64,000 nucleotides of DNA from contig OZ316891.1 of assembly GCA_973895155.1 (NCBI GenBank), forward strand, positions 27,342,001 to 27,406,000. Reading direction: 5' to 3'. The position numbers and the translations under genes were made by a program. This document shows, piece by piece, positions 1-9,483 of the stretch (the stretch's first letter is position 1; every line of letters begins with the position of its first letter). A model generated the notes under the pieces. The model saw only the letters and a list, made by a program, of their open reading frames with translations. It was not told the DNA's origin and did not search any database. The stretch is from Marsupella aquatica (taxonomy: Eukaryota; Marchantiophyta).

Positions 1-378
1 CGTGAATGCATACATTTCCGAGAACTTCTGAACGGAGTGTTTGTTTCTGCACGAGGCTCACGTAGGGCCTCCTCATTTTGCCTTACCAAGGAAGGTTTAG
101 GTTGACCATTTGGATCTGCACGAGGGTCGCGTAGAGTGGCCTCGCTTTGGTCTCTAGGCTAGGGTCTACTAAAAGCGACATGGCCGTAGACCCGGGATTC
201 GCACGCTTTGGCCATTTCTTGGTCTTGTCCAAAAGGGAACTCCTCACTCTCTTTTCCCATTCTGTGGTTTCTCATTCACTTTCAATCTGCTGTTGATGTT
301 AGTTTTTGTCGTCATTTGATTTGTGTTAGTTTTCGTATTTCTTAATCTGATTTTGAGAGGATCTCTTGAGTTCTTTCG

Positions 379-912
379 ATGAATCCACCAGTGACGTCCA
401 AGGACCTCGCCGTGACCAACAACTCAACAGAGGTTTCCCCGCCTCATAGCTCAAAGGAGGGGAACGCCCAAAGGAGGTCATCCAAGATTTACACGCCTGC
501 GGATGGGTTTGACCGTAGTTGCAATTCTGACAAAGAAGGATCTTTTTTAAGAGAGTGTACTCGATGTAAAAGGTTTTTCTTGTCAAAACTCGATGGAGAT
601 ACCTGTGGCTTTCCCAATTGTAAGACACCTGGAGAATAAAAAATGGATGATTCAAAGATTAGCCGTGGAGGAAATTCCGTGCCGCCTATGGAGGGGCAGG
701 AGGCATTGGGTACGAGGAAAGCCGGAAAGATGCCCAGGGAGACTGTGAACAAAAGACGCATGAAGGAAAATGTCAATGTCTACTATGGGAAGGGAAAGAA
801 GCAAAGGCGGGCTCCGATGGACCATCGAGCTTGGGCAAAGGAAGCTTTCCTTGACTGTCGTGAATCCACTCCGGACTCGGATGAGTGGATGTCATCTTCA
901 TGGAACGATTAA
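379..912 (+). pseudogene. Unrecognised small basic ORF split by one in-frame stop
   Basis: I do not recognise this gene. An ATG at 379 opens 86 codons ending in TAA at 637-639. The same frame then resumes at ATG 643 and runs to a stop at 910-912, giving about 178 residues if the TAA is ignored. The first half is Ser/Thr-rich and ends in a zinc-ribbon-like CxxC...C....C arrangement (CTRCKRFF, then CGFPNC). The second half is rich in Lys/Arg and ends acidic. An in-frame stop directly upstream at 367-369 supports the start. The two halves may be one decayed gene, two short overlapping genes, or part of an old mobile element. No intron signal joins them convincingly. Confidence 0.35.
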
Positions 913-1061
913 GATTTGAAGCCATTTGGGAGAGTCTTAAGTTTTTGAAGCATTTTGAGGAAAACGCGAGTCTCGCGTAGATATTTGACTCCAGAAAATT
1001 TAGATTGTGTTCGCTCACTTTTGTTTCTGCTTTAAGCTGGTAAAGGAGATTTCCTTATCTG

Positions 1062-1084
1062 AATGCCCATGTCTCTATGGGCAT
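1062..1084. other. Short perfect hairpin
   Basis: The 8-bp arms ATGCCCAT and ATGGGCAT flank a 5-6 base loop about 150 bp after the small ORF at 379-912. It could be a chance palindrome or part of a 3' UTR. No function is assigned. Confidence 0.3.
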
Positions 1085-1087
1085 CTC

Positions 1088-1228
1088 ATTATTTTCTTTA
1101 AATCAATGAGTGCACATCACTCTATACTATGATAAACCTCCGATTATTTTCTTTAAATTAGTGAGTGCAAATCACTCCATACCATGATAACCCTCAATAC
1201 TTTCTTCGAATCAATGAGTGCACACCAG
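1088..1228. repeat. Tandem repeat, about 55-bp unit, 2.5 copies
   Basis: The unit runs from TTATTTTCTTTAAAT through GAGTGCA..ATCACTC to CATGATAA and occurs at about 1090 and 1145. A shortened third copy starts at about 1199. Copies differ by a few substitutions. No coding potential was seen. Confidence 0.7.
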
Positions 1229-1289
1229 AAATTACCACATTTTGATGTGTGATTATTGGCAGGGGTCACAACTACATTTTTGCATTTCA

Positions 1290-2805
1290 GGACCAGGTTT
1301 AACCTAACCCAAGACGACGTTCCTTCCATTTACGACGGACTATACGTCGTTAAGCTCCGGACTATTGTCGGATGTCATCCGGAGTTCCGACGGGATCGGA
1401 TAACGTCAACTTGTGTGACGTTAACTTTACGTCCTTTAAGACACGGTAAGTTACCTCGTATATCATGTTGTACCTTACATTACGTCTTACTAGACGTGGT
1501 AACTTACCTGTTCCCGGAAGACGTAAATGAGAACGATGTATAGGACGACATTCTTAAGTTTAGGCGTTTGGAACGACGTATCTTCAGATGCATCGTCATA
1601 GAATACCATATGTGCATCGGGAAAAATGACGTTAATTCCACATATTAGCGGAGGACAGATTGAACTATAGGCGGGAGGCTCACTATAGCCTACATTCCTG
1701 AGTGAAGACATCAAAGGTCCTCAGTGTAGAGAAGTTGAACCGTGGGAGGCAAAGTGTTCAGCTATGGTGCGAAAGTTCTTTGCAAATGTGCATTGTTGTT
1801 TCCTCCCGCTTGGTGAGGAGGAGAAGATGGTTCGAGGGTTCTTTGGCCGTGGAGGGCTTGTTGACAAGCTATGTACCTCACAGAATGATTTCTTGATTGC
1901 AAATACGTGGAAACAGGTTGTGGAGCACTTCAGTGACTATGCTGTCTTGATCGAGCATTTTGCTGAAACCGTGCATTTCATCTCTACTCGGTGGGTAGAG
2001 TGCTCCATTCTTGCCAACAAGCAGTTGGATCTAGGAGAGTTCTTGTTGCATCCGAGCAGTGATCGTGGTCTAGAAGATTCGCCCGAGGATGATGATGGTG
2101 AGGCCTACCCTCCCACCTTGTCTTAATGTGACCTGTCACCCACTGAACTTCAGATTGCTATGTTTGATTACAAGGAAAGTTGTGCAGCCGAGGTGGAGGC
2201 TCAGAGGCTACAGGCCGGTGAAGCTGTTGTGCGGAAGAATTGGAATGTCAGCCAAAGGCGTGCTTCGTACAAGAAGAGGAAAGCGGACGAGGAGTACTAC
2301 TGGTCTAGAGAAGGGACTCCTTAATCAACATCAGTCTGGAGGGAGGGTGTAGAGAGATGACCATGACTCATGTAGGCTACATTTGCAGTAGAAAGGATGG
2401 TACAGCTATTGTGTATCTCTATTTGGTCTATGTGCAGCAATAAACACATCCATGAGTGCTATTTGTCGCAACAATTGTGTGGTTTGAATGTTGTATCTTT
2501 TTCCTGTGATTAACGTCGAAGAAAATTTAGTACGTTGACTGAACCGTCGTATCTAATTATTAATGTCGTTCTACTCAAGGTAATATATTTTCGTCGCGCC
2601 ATACATTGTTAAGAACGTCGTTTTCACCGTGTTACGACGTATAGAAGGACGTTAATAAACCCTTATAACATCGGCTGATGGTTCGGTACAAGACGTTAAC
2701 TACCATTACGTCGAATTGGCGTAGCTATAAACGACGTTAGAGAATTTGGTATCGACGTAAATTATTTCAGACGACATTAATGACAATTATCCCTTGTAGC
2801 AGAAG
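1290..2805. mobile_element. Degenerate CACTA (EnSpm)-like DNA transposon
   Basis: Two subterminal zones, 1300-1640 and 2505-2790, are packed with copies of ACGTC/GACGT in both orientations. Such dense subterminal motif arrays are typical of CACTA elements. Read on the minus strand, the right end (about 2775-2803) begins CTACAAGGGATAATTGTC, which resembles the CACTACAAG terminus of plant EnSpm elements with a degraded first base. The left terminus is not clear; CACAACTACA near 1267 is a weak candidate. A decayed ORF lies between the zones. The class is inferred from these ends, because no recognisable transposase core remains. Confidence 0.5.
1740..2325 (+). pseudogene. Decayed ORF inside the CACTA-like element
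   Basis: One reading frame is open from about 1740 to TAA 2124-2126. It continues in the same frame to a second TAA at about 2323, giving roughly 190 residues with one internal stop. The C-terminal half is charged and helical (repeated Glu/Lys/Arg/Gln, around residues SQRRASYKKRKADEEYY). That could be a coiled coil or DNA-binding tail. I recognise no family. Its place between the two ACGTC-rich zones suggests remnant transposon cargo or transposase tail rather than a host gene. Confidence 0.35.
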
Positions 2806-3583
2806 GCCGAGGGATCATGTCCATAAATGTATGGTTATTACTTGTTTCTTTGCCAAGTGATTAACAAGCCCATCCCACTCTGCAAATTGATAGATGCCTA
2901 GGCCATGAAATATGTCTGTTTATATGCGAACCGTGACAACAGTCAATACAAATGGGGATAGTGAGTCTATCATGTCAATCCTCCTCGTCTACGATAGCTG
3001 ATGGCATGAAGCCCTTGCTCAACAACACCCATGCCATGTACAACACTTCCGCAAAGTGTTGTACATGGCAAAGTGGCAAGGCATGCATATGGAAGACTTC
3101 AAGGATTCCGAATTCCCTCTAGCTGGGCAGAAAGAATAGAGACTACAACAATGGTAAGACCCAGACTAAACTTCTCAAGCATAAAGCCCTTGCAATAGTT
3201 CAAATTATACGTACGCTCAAGTCTAACAGCTTTGAATCTTAGCATCTCTGTTTGCCGGATTATACAAGATATTGTCTCTATCGTGAACAAGCTTCTTTTC
3301 ACTTTACCTTTCTGCGGCAGGTGGAGTTTGTACTTGAAGCTGGAACAACACATGAGAAAGTTTTGCAAATAGCTTCTGCTAAACAATCAAAAGTCTGCGG
3401 ACACTGAATTTTTCAAATGGAAAGCCTAAATCCGTACATAATGAGGGATGCAAAAAATAGGTGCCAGGTGATATGCTGGAGATTAGTACTTTACTGGGAC
3501 AGGGATGTTGCATGTGTGCGTGTTGTCTTATGAGTGATGGTTATTTTGCTCAACACTATGGTTATAATACATATGTCATCTAG
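2806..3583. other. No gene seen
   Basis: There is no ORF with recognisable coding character and no convincing RNA gene. One local near-palindrome occurs around 3038-3070 (GTACAACACTT...AAGTGTTGTAC). Confidence 0.5.
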
Positions 3584-3853
3584 CTATGTTTGGATGCAAG
3601 GCTCACAAGGGTGTACACAACCTTAGGTTCTCACTACATAGCTTGTGTGATTTAAAGGTATCGTGGATCATCTTGCAACAACTTTCTAGTCAAGGAAGCA
3701 AGAGATAGGACATTATCATTTCAAGAAGTTGGTCAAAAGACACCGCGTATCCTAGAGTTGGGAAATGTGTTGAACCAATCATGCGTTATAAGTGTCGTGC
3801 GCATATACATCGCTACACAACATACATTGCTTGTCACATACATCCAAACATAG
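3584..3853. mobile_element. MITE-like element with 13-bp perfect terminal inverted repeats
   Basis: CTATGTTTGGATG at 3584-3596 is matched by its exact reverse complement at 3841-3853, enclosing 270 bp without coding potential. Termini of the form ATGTTTGGATG are common in plant MITEs. No clear target-site duplication is visible, so the superfamily is left open. It lies just beyond the presumed 3' LTR start of the neighbouring gypsy element, so it may have inserted into that LTR. Confidence 0.45.
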
Positions 3854-3927
3854 TCACATTGCCACATCACAAACACAAGAGAATGGAATACAAGTGGAAC
3901 TCATGTCCACACATGTCCAAAACCCAC

Positions 3928-3940
3928 AATCGCCCCCTAG
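3928..3940 (-). other. Candidate polypurine tract and 3' LTR junction
   Basis: Downstream of the integrase, on the element's sense strand, CTAGGGGGCGAT is immediately followed by TGTGGG. This is the usual polypurine-tract/LTR (TG...) arrangement. No second LTR copy confirms it. Confidence 0.4.
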
Positions 3941-4278
3941 CTGGGAGTAAGGTCCCCTAACTCTAGCTAGCCATGAGTTCTACAAGGTTGATATACACCT
4001 TTTCAGGTGTGAAGATCAGGAGGCCGGGTGCAAGTGAGCCCCATCGATCACCTACCTGCAATCCATATCTGCCAAAAGAACACAAATGATAACTAGTCGG
4101 CTTCACCGACACTGAGGACACAACCATGATCCACTAGGAATCACCTGCAATGGTGGTGTCAAACATGACATGTGCCATCCTCTAGAACACTTATCACAAA
4201 TCAACATAGTAACTGCTCCCTGAGTAGATCCACACAACATACATTTCAAGCCAGCACGAACATGTGCCAAGCTTGGAT

Positions 4279-5753
4279 CTATTGTACCATCAATGTTGGG
4301 AAGGTGAATGGTGCACAGTTGCGCACATGATCATTCCAAACCATACCATTGTGTCCCTCCAACATCAGGACACCAAAAGGCAACACTTCACGCACACGTA
4401 AGATTGTCCGGCCTGCGGTCACATCAAGTGTTGTGGGTGCTGTCTGCTGCAAATAAACATAATCATCGGGATGAAATCGTCGAATGCTTGCACGGTAACC
4501 TCCTCCACGAATAGTGGTATACCTCAAAGTATCACGATGTTGGGCAATGGCAAGGTTGTCAAAAGCCATGGGCATCACTCTCTGAAATACCCGTGCTCTC
4601 TCTGAACACACCTTGACCCAAACATCAGGATCATCCAAGTTCACAACTGGTGCAGCACGACGAATAGCTGCTGGCAAATCTGGCTCTCTACCATAGAGCA
4701 AAAAGTAAGGTGAGAAGGATGCAAGTGATGCTTACCAACTGAAATGGTAGCCCATAGCTAACCAAGGTAGCTGAGATCCCAATCTCCCAGATGACCAACC
4801 TGCAAGCCATACTTAGGCAATCCTCTCTTCATAGTTTGCACAACTCTCTCAGCTAATCCATCTGCCTTAGGATGATCACGAGAGGTAGTACGATGATCAA
4901 TCAAAGCTTGTTCACACAAACTCTCAAACTCTCCACGGAACTCAGTTCCCTGATCAGTCAACACCTCAGCTGGTGCTCCAAAAGGAGTGAGTACGCGATC
5001 CAAAAATGTAGCAGCAACTCCTCCACTGGCTTTATCTGGCAACGCCACTAGCTCAATCCACTTGGAGAAGTGCTCCACCATAACCAAAACATACCGATTA
5101 TGGCGTTGGGTAAGAGGTAATGGACCAGCAAAATCCAAACTCCAACGATATCCCAAACCCATGATCGGTAACGGGTGCAACTGGGGAGTGGGAGCACTCT
5201 ATCGCATACCACACACTTAGCTATCAACTGCTGGACATGAGTGTGCATACCACGCCACCAATACTGTGTCTGTAGCAAGCTATAAGTGCGCTTCACACCA
5301 AAGTGACCCAACTCCTTGTGTGCATGTCGCACCAAATGTACTCGTTGTGATGGTTTTGGTACCACCAACACCCTACCATCATGCAGTACTCTCAAAAGAT
5401 GGTTTCCCTCCCATCGAAACCTCTTGGCTCTTTGTAGAACCCTATCACGTTCTTTGGCATCTACGCAAATATTCCAACACTCTCACATCATTGTGAATAT
5501 CTTGCTGTCCAAAAGTTACCTCACCAACATCCACATCTGAAGACTCATCATCCACTCCATCCAATGAGGTAGAGTCCACAGATCCACTATATGCTGGCAC
5601 CCAACAAAGAAAGGCAGATGCATGCCATCCTGACACCATCTCCTTATCTGACTCATCATGCCATCTAGGTCCAGTCTCATCCTGCTGACTGGTACATGGA
5701 TTGCAGCTTAATCCATCTGCATCCAAGTTCACTTTTCCAGGCCTATGCACCAC
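4279..5753 (-). pseudogene. Gypsy integrase region (broken by frameshifts)
   Basis: Four fragments in different frames cover the RNase H-to-integrase linker (5753-5445), the HHCC zinc-binding domain (5395-5190; His pair in RHAHKELGH, then CVVC), the catalytic core (5180-4758) and the C-terminal domain (4701-4279). In the core, the first Asp is in SLDFAGPL, the second in LTDQGTEF and the Glu in LAERVVQ, so the DDE triad is present. Single-base indels near 5445, 5185 and 4775 separate the pieces. A TAG at 4758-4760 and a TAA near 4738 also interrupt it. The enzyme would insert the element's cDNA; this copy is not functional as written. Confidence 0.85.
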
Positions 5754-5763
5754 CTGGAAATCA

Positions 5764-6126
5764 TACTCCTATATATAACAACAATGCCCATCGTGCAAGC
5801 TTCCCTGTAAGCTTGTCAGACTCCATTAACCACTTAAGAGACTGATGATCAATGATCAAGGTGAAGGGGTTACCAAACAAGTAGCAACGAAAGTGTGCAA
5901 CAGCCCACACTGTTGCCAAACACTCTCCCTCATAAGAGCTATACTTAGCCTCTACTGAATTATTTGATCTACTGGCATAAGCCACAACAAACTCATTCCC
6001 CTCGTCATCCTTCTGAGTCAGCACTGCTCCAAGTCCTACTCCACTCCAATCAGTGTGTAGCTGAAATGGTCTGCCTGAAATGGGTCTTCTCAAAATAGGG
6101 GATGATGCCAACCTTTGCTTCAACTC
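5764..6126 (-). pseudogene. Gypsy RNase H domain
   Basis: This lies in frame after the reverse transcriptase, separated from it by TAG 6127-6129. The stop sits between HAF and ELKQRL, where related elements commonly have Gln. The conserved acidic residues are visible: Asp in HTDWSGVGLGAVL, Glu in YEGECLA and Asp in LIIDHQSLKWL. The frame is lost near 5764 next to a short TATATA run, consistent with slippage. The tail of the domain and the integrase linker continue in another frame from 5753. The domain would remove RNA from the RNA-DNA hybrid during reverse transcription. Confidence 0.85.
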
Positions 6127-7188
6127 CTAAAAGGCATGCTCCTGGTCATCACCCCAAATCCATTCCTGATCCAACTTAGTGAGTATGGTCAAAGGTTTAG
6201 CAAGTTGGCTAAATCTTTTAACATACCTCCTGTAGTAGCTCACCAATCCCAAGAATGCACGAACTCTACTCACATCAGTAGGACAAGGAATCTGTGTAAT
6301 GGCCTCCACTTTAGTCTGCTGTACACCCAATCCCCCTGGGTATATAGTGTGGCCCAAATACTCAATCTGGTCTTGGAAGAACTTACACTTGCTAGGATGG
6401 AGCTTCAACCCATGTGCTCTCAATCTCTCCAACACAGTCTGCAAGTGATGCTGATGTTCTTCCATAGTAGAAGAATAGACCAAAATATCATCAATATAAC
6501 ATCTGACAAAATCCAAACCTGCAAGGATTCGATCCATGACTCTCTGGAACTCAGCTGGTGCATTCTTCAACCCAAATGGTAAGAATAACCACTGATACAA
6601 AAAATCTTTCCCATAAGAATCAATCCCCCAGAATGCTGTCTTGGACCTGTCAGCATGCCTAATTGGAAGCTGATGGTACCCTGCCCTCAGATCCAATGAA
6701 CTGAAAACCTTTGCATGCCCCACAGCATCAAAGATCTCCTCAGGTGTGGGCATGACATATCTATCATATTTTGTCTGGCGATTAATGGGTCTGTAATCAC
6801 CACACATGCGCCTATCTGTGTAATTGCCATGCACATCCTTCTTGGCTGGCATCACTGTGGCAGATGCATACTCCCCATATGAAATCTCCACCAATCCAGC
6901 CTCCAACAAATCTTGAGTTCTGCTTTGAATCAGAGCTCTCTCCATGTCACTGTAACGGTATGGCTTACGAAAGATTGGCGCATCACTAGCCAATTCAATC
7001 TGAATACCAGGACCCTTTAATGTCCCCAAATCTTTCATGCTAAATGCAAAACAATTCCAGTAACTCTTCAGGAATCGATGCATGCGATGTCTCTCCTCCC
7101 CTGTCAACTTAGGGCCAAGCTGTGGTTTCCAACTCTCCACCAAATCCCTAATATCTCTTTGTAGGGTAGAAGAGATAGCCGATGATTG
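6127..7188 (-). pseudogene. Gypsy reverse transcriptase domain
   Basis: This is an open frame of about 350 codons between TAG 7189-7191 and TAG 6127-6129. Motifs appear in the expected order: the template/primer segment (PAKKDVHGNYTDRRMCGDYR), the LPFGLKNAPAEFQRVMD block, the catalytic YIDDILVYS box, HPSKCKF, and the thumb region LGLVSYYRRYVKRF. The domain is full length, with intact catalytic Asp residues. It is in the same frame as the methyltransferase upstream and RNase H downstream, so it belongs to one long polyprotein. The canonical VPKKDG-type block has an Ala (MPAKKD), which occurs in other gypsy elements. Confidence 0.9.
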
Positions 7189-7191
7189 CTA

Positions 7192-8403
7192 TTTTGCAGT
7201 AGATTGAGCAGTCCCTTCCTGCTCAACAATCTGTCCAGCCTTGGCCAATCCTGCCATAGGTCCATGGACTGTCTGCTCGCCCCCAGCTGTGGTCAGTACT
7301 ATCTCAGTGGACCACAAGCTCACCAAGGGACAATCAGTAATTCCAGCAGAGCGCATCCGCAACTGTTCAGCTACTCCCAAGCTGATAATCCAAGTCAAAC
7401 AATTCAGGTCCATTGCTTGACCAAGAACCTGGCGCCGCAAACCCTCTGACACAGAGGCAACTGCAGTGGTGCCAGTCAAAAATCCCATAGCACGCTCTCT
7501 CTCATCAGTAATAGGTTCCACTAACTGCTGGAGAGCTGTGTCCCACAAAAGTCCAGGGCCACCTACTCTGAATGCATATGAAGCAGAGTGTCTTACAAGA
7601 GTGGGTAATGCACAACGTGGGCACCCAACTGCATTGACCATTGCCAATGGAGGTCTATCAAGTTGGGTCACACCCTATGCACGACGCCCTGGATCCAAAA
7701 TATCATCCACCACTAAGGCTAGTGAGCGTGGAATGCTGTCAAATGCGCGCTTCAGCACCTCACATGGGATCAAATTAGTCCACCACAAGCGTGGACAATG
7801 TGCACGAGAACCCACACGTGCAGCATCCAATAACACACCAAGTCCAATCCAAGACCTCACCTGGTGAACACTGGCAACAATCCGACTACGATCATCACCT
7901 AACAATGGCACATTCTCCAAAATGTATGCTGGAGACTGTGTCTGATGTAGCTGGAGATGACGTAGCACCCGTAACATCTCCCAAAACAATGTAGAGCGTG
8001 GATCATGAAGTCCATGCCCAACGCCAGCTCTAGATTGGCCCTGACATGGCCAACCAGCAATCACCAAATCAATGGGGCCAACACGATGCAGATGATCTGC
8101 CCCCAGCAATAAAATATCAGCAGGTAATGCATGCTGATAACCACGAATAGCATCCACTGGCAGCAACTGTGGATATCTATCCACCAACATAGCCACATGT
8201 CGCAATGAGACCCTCCATGCTGTCTCATCTGACTCCACATACAAATAACGACGAACAGGAATTTCTACCTGAAGAACAGTAGCCAATCCAGTGCTAATCC
8301 CACCAAAAAGATCCAACAAAAAAATACCCTCCGGTGGATATTGCCAAGCAATAGGAGTGGTATCCAATGGTGAAAGAGTCACAGGTGCATCTGCAAGAGG
8401 TTG
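7192..8403 (-). pseudogene. Retrotransposon-encoded C5-cytosine DNA methyltransferase (one internal TAG)
   Basis: The domain would transfer a methyl group from S-adenosylmethionine to carbon 5 of cytosine. Numbering from the GTG at 8382, motif I is LLDLFGGISTG (residues 22-32), motif II is YVESDE (48-53), motif IV is IAGWPCQGQS with the catalytic Cys at 113 (codon 8046-8044, TGT), and motif VI is YILENV with Glu156. Motif VIII (SRAHCPRLWWTNL) resembles the RARYFWGN block of DNMT3-type enzymes. After an in-frame TAG at 7675-7677, the frame continues with motif IX/X features (ERERAMGFLTGTT; RRQVLGQAMDLN). The domain lies between protease and reverse transcriptase in their shared frame. Host MET1 in this window has quite different flanking domains. 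Acquisition by the element is inferred. Confidence 0.88.
7675..7677 (-). other. In-frame TAG inside the methyltransferase domain
   Basis: The stop lies between ...DDILDPGRRA and GVTQLDRPPLAM, so it separates motifs I-VIII from motifs IX-X. A CAG codon would restore the frame by one C-to-T change. It could be decay or, less likely, a readthrough stop. Confidence 0.7.
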
Positions 8404-9480
8404 CTATGCTCCTGACTGTGGTGTAAAAGCATGATGCCATGCATCATGTACCAATTGTGCTGCTGTCTGTGGCAAGGCCTGTGCAGTGCCCCACACTGGT
8501 GGCACAACACTGCCAATAGGTAATCCTCGCATGATGTGCTCCTTATGAGACTCCTCCAATGGTGGAACATCTGCTGCATGCGCATTACCCTCAATCAAAT
8601 CATCAGGTCCAGCAATTAGACCACTGAATGCTGCCAAAGACAATGGTGTGGATTTAGGGCCTCCCACAGGTCCACTAAATCTCACTGGCAATTTTCTCAA
8701 TCGAGCATCTCTTGACTGCCAATCAGGTCTATATGACACTGATTCCTCCCAAAAATCAAGAATAAATCCCATGGGGTAGAGCACTGTACATCCCACCAAC
8801 ACATCATATGACTCTGCCTTAGTTAGAATAGCTCGCGCCTGTATCTGTGAGCTATCTGTGGTATGACCTTCCTGAATCCTCAAATCAAGAGGTCTCCTGG
8901 TAATGTGCTGTGTAGGTGTAGGTCCCCCTAATGAAGTCTGAATGGGAAAGGGACAATCCTCCAAATCCTCTGGACGAAATCCCAATCCATGTATGGCAGA
9001 CTTTCCCAACATCAAGGGCTGAGCACTAGTATCCAGTAACACCCTCTCTGGTTGGTATACTGCTCCAGAAGGCCCAACTAATCGGAAGATACCACTCCGA
9101 TTATCTAATGATACAACACTAGGTTTAAACCTAGTCCTCTCAAATACAGGGCGTGCTGATAAATCCACCAACCTCGCTGCTGCTGCATGCCATGTCTCAC
9201 TAGTAGCAGTAGGTGGCATGGTCTTCACTGCATCAACACTGCAAGTTGCTTCTGCATGGGAAGCAACCACTGGAGTGTCCTCACAGAGTGTAGCTGCCAA
9301 TTTGAACACTTCTACACGACCAACTCCCAAGTTCAGCATGTCTGTTGCTGAAAATAATGGGGCGCGTACCATGGCAGTAGCCGCCCCCAGCAAGGTACTT
9401 GTCATCCCTGCTGCATCACTACCTAATTCTGCCAACTTACCCACATCAGGGTTTGTCCGAACCGGGTTCATAGAGGCAGT
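8404..9480 (-). pseudogene. Gypsy aspartic protease region of the polyprotein
   Basis: This 1.08-kb open stretch lies between TAG 9481-9483 and TAG 8404-8406, in the same frame as gag and the methyltransferase. The retropepsin active site is visible as VLLDTSAQPLML, followed about 70-90 residues later by the hydrophobic DVLVGCTVLYPMGFILDF block that normally pairs with it. The first 120 residues and the last 90 are low in recognisable motifs. They may be linkers to gag and to the methyltransferase. The domain would cleave the polyprotein. A spacer of this length between protease and reverse transcriptase exists only because the methyltransferase sits there. Confidence 0.8.
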
Positions 9481-9483
9481 CTA

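Noticed and set aside
7675-8382. The methyltransferase ORF as a host gene or bacterial contamination
   Set aside because: It shares one continuous frame (apart from TAGs) with the gypsy protease before it and the reverse transcriptase after it.
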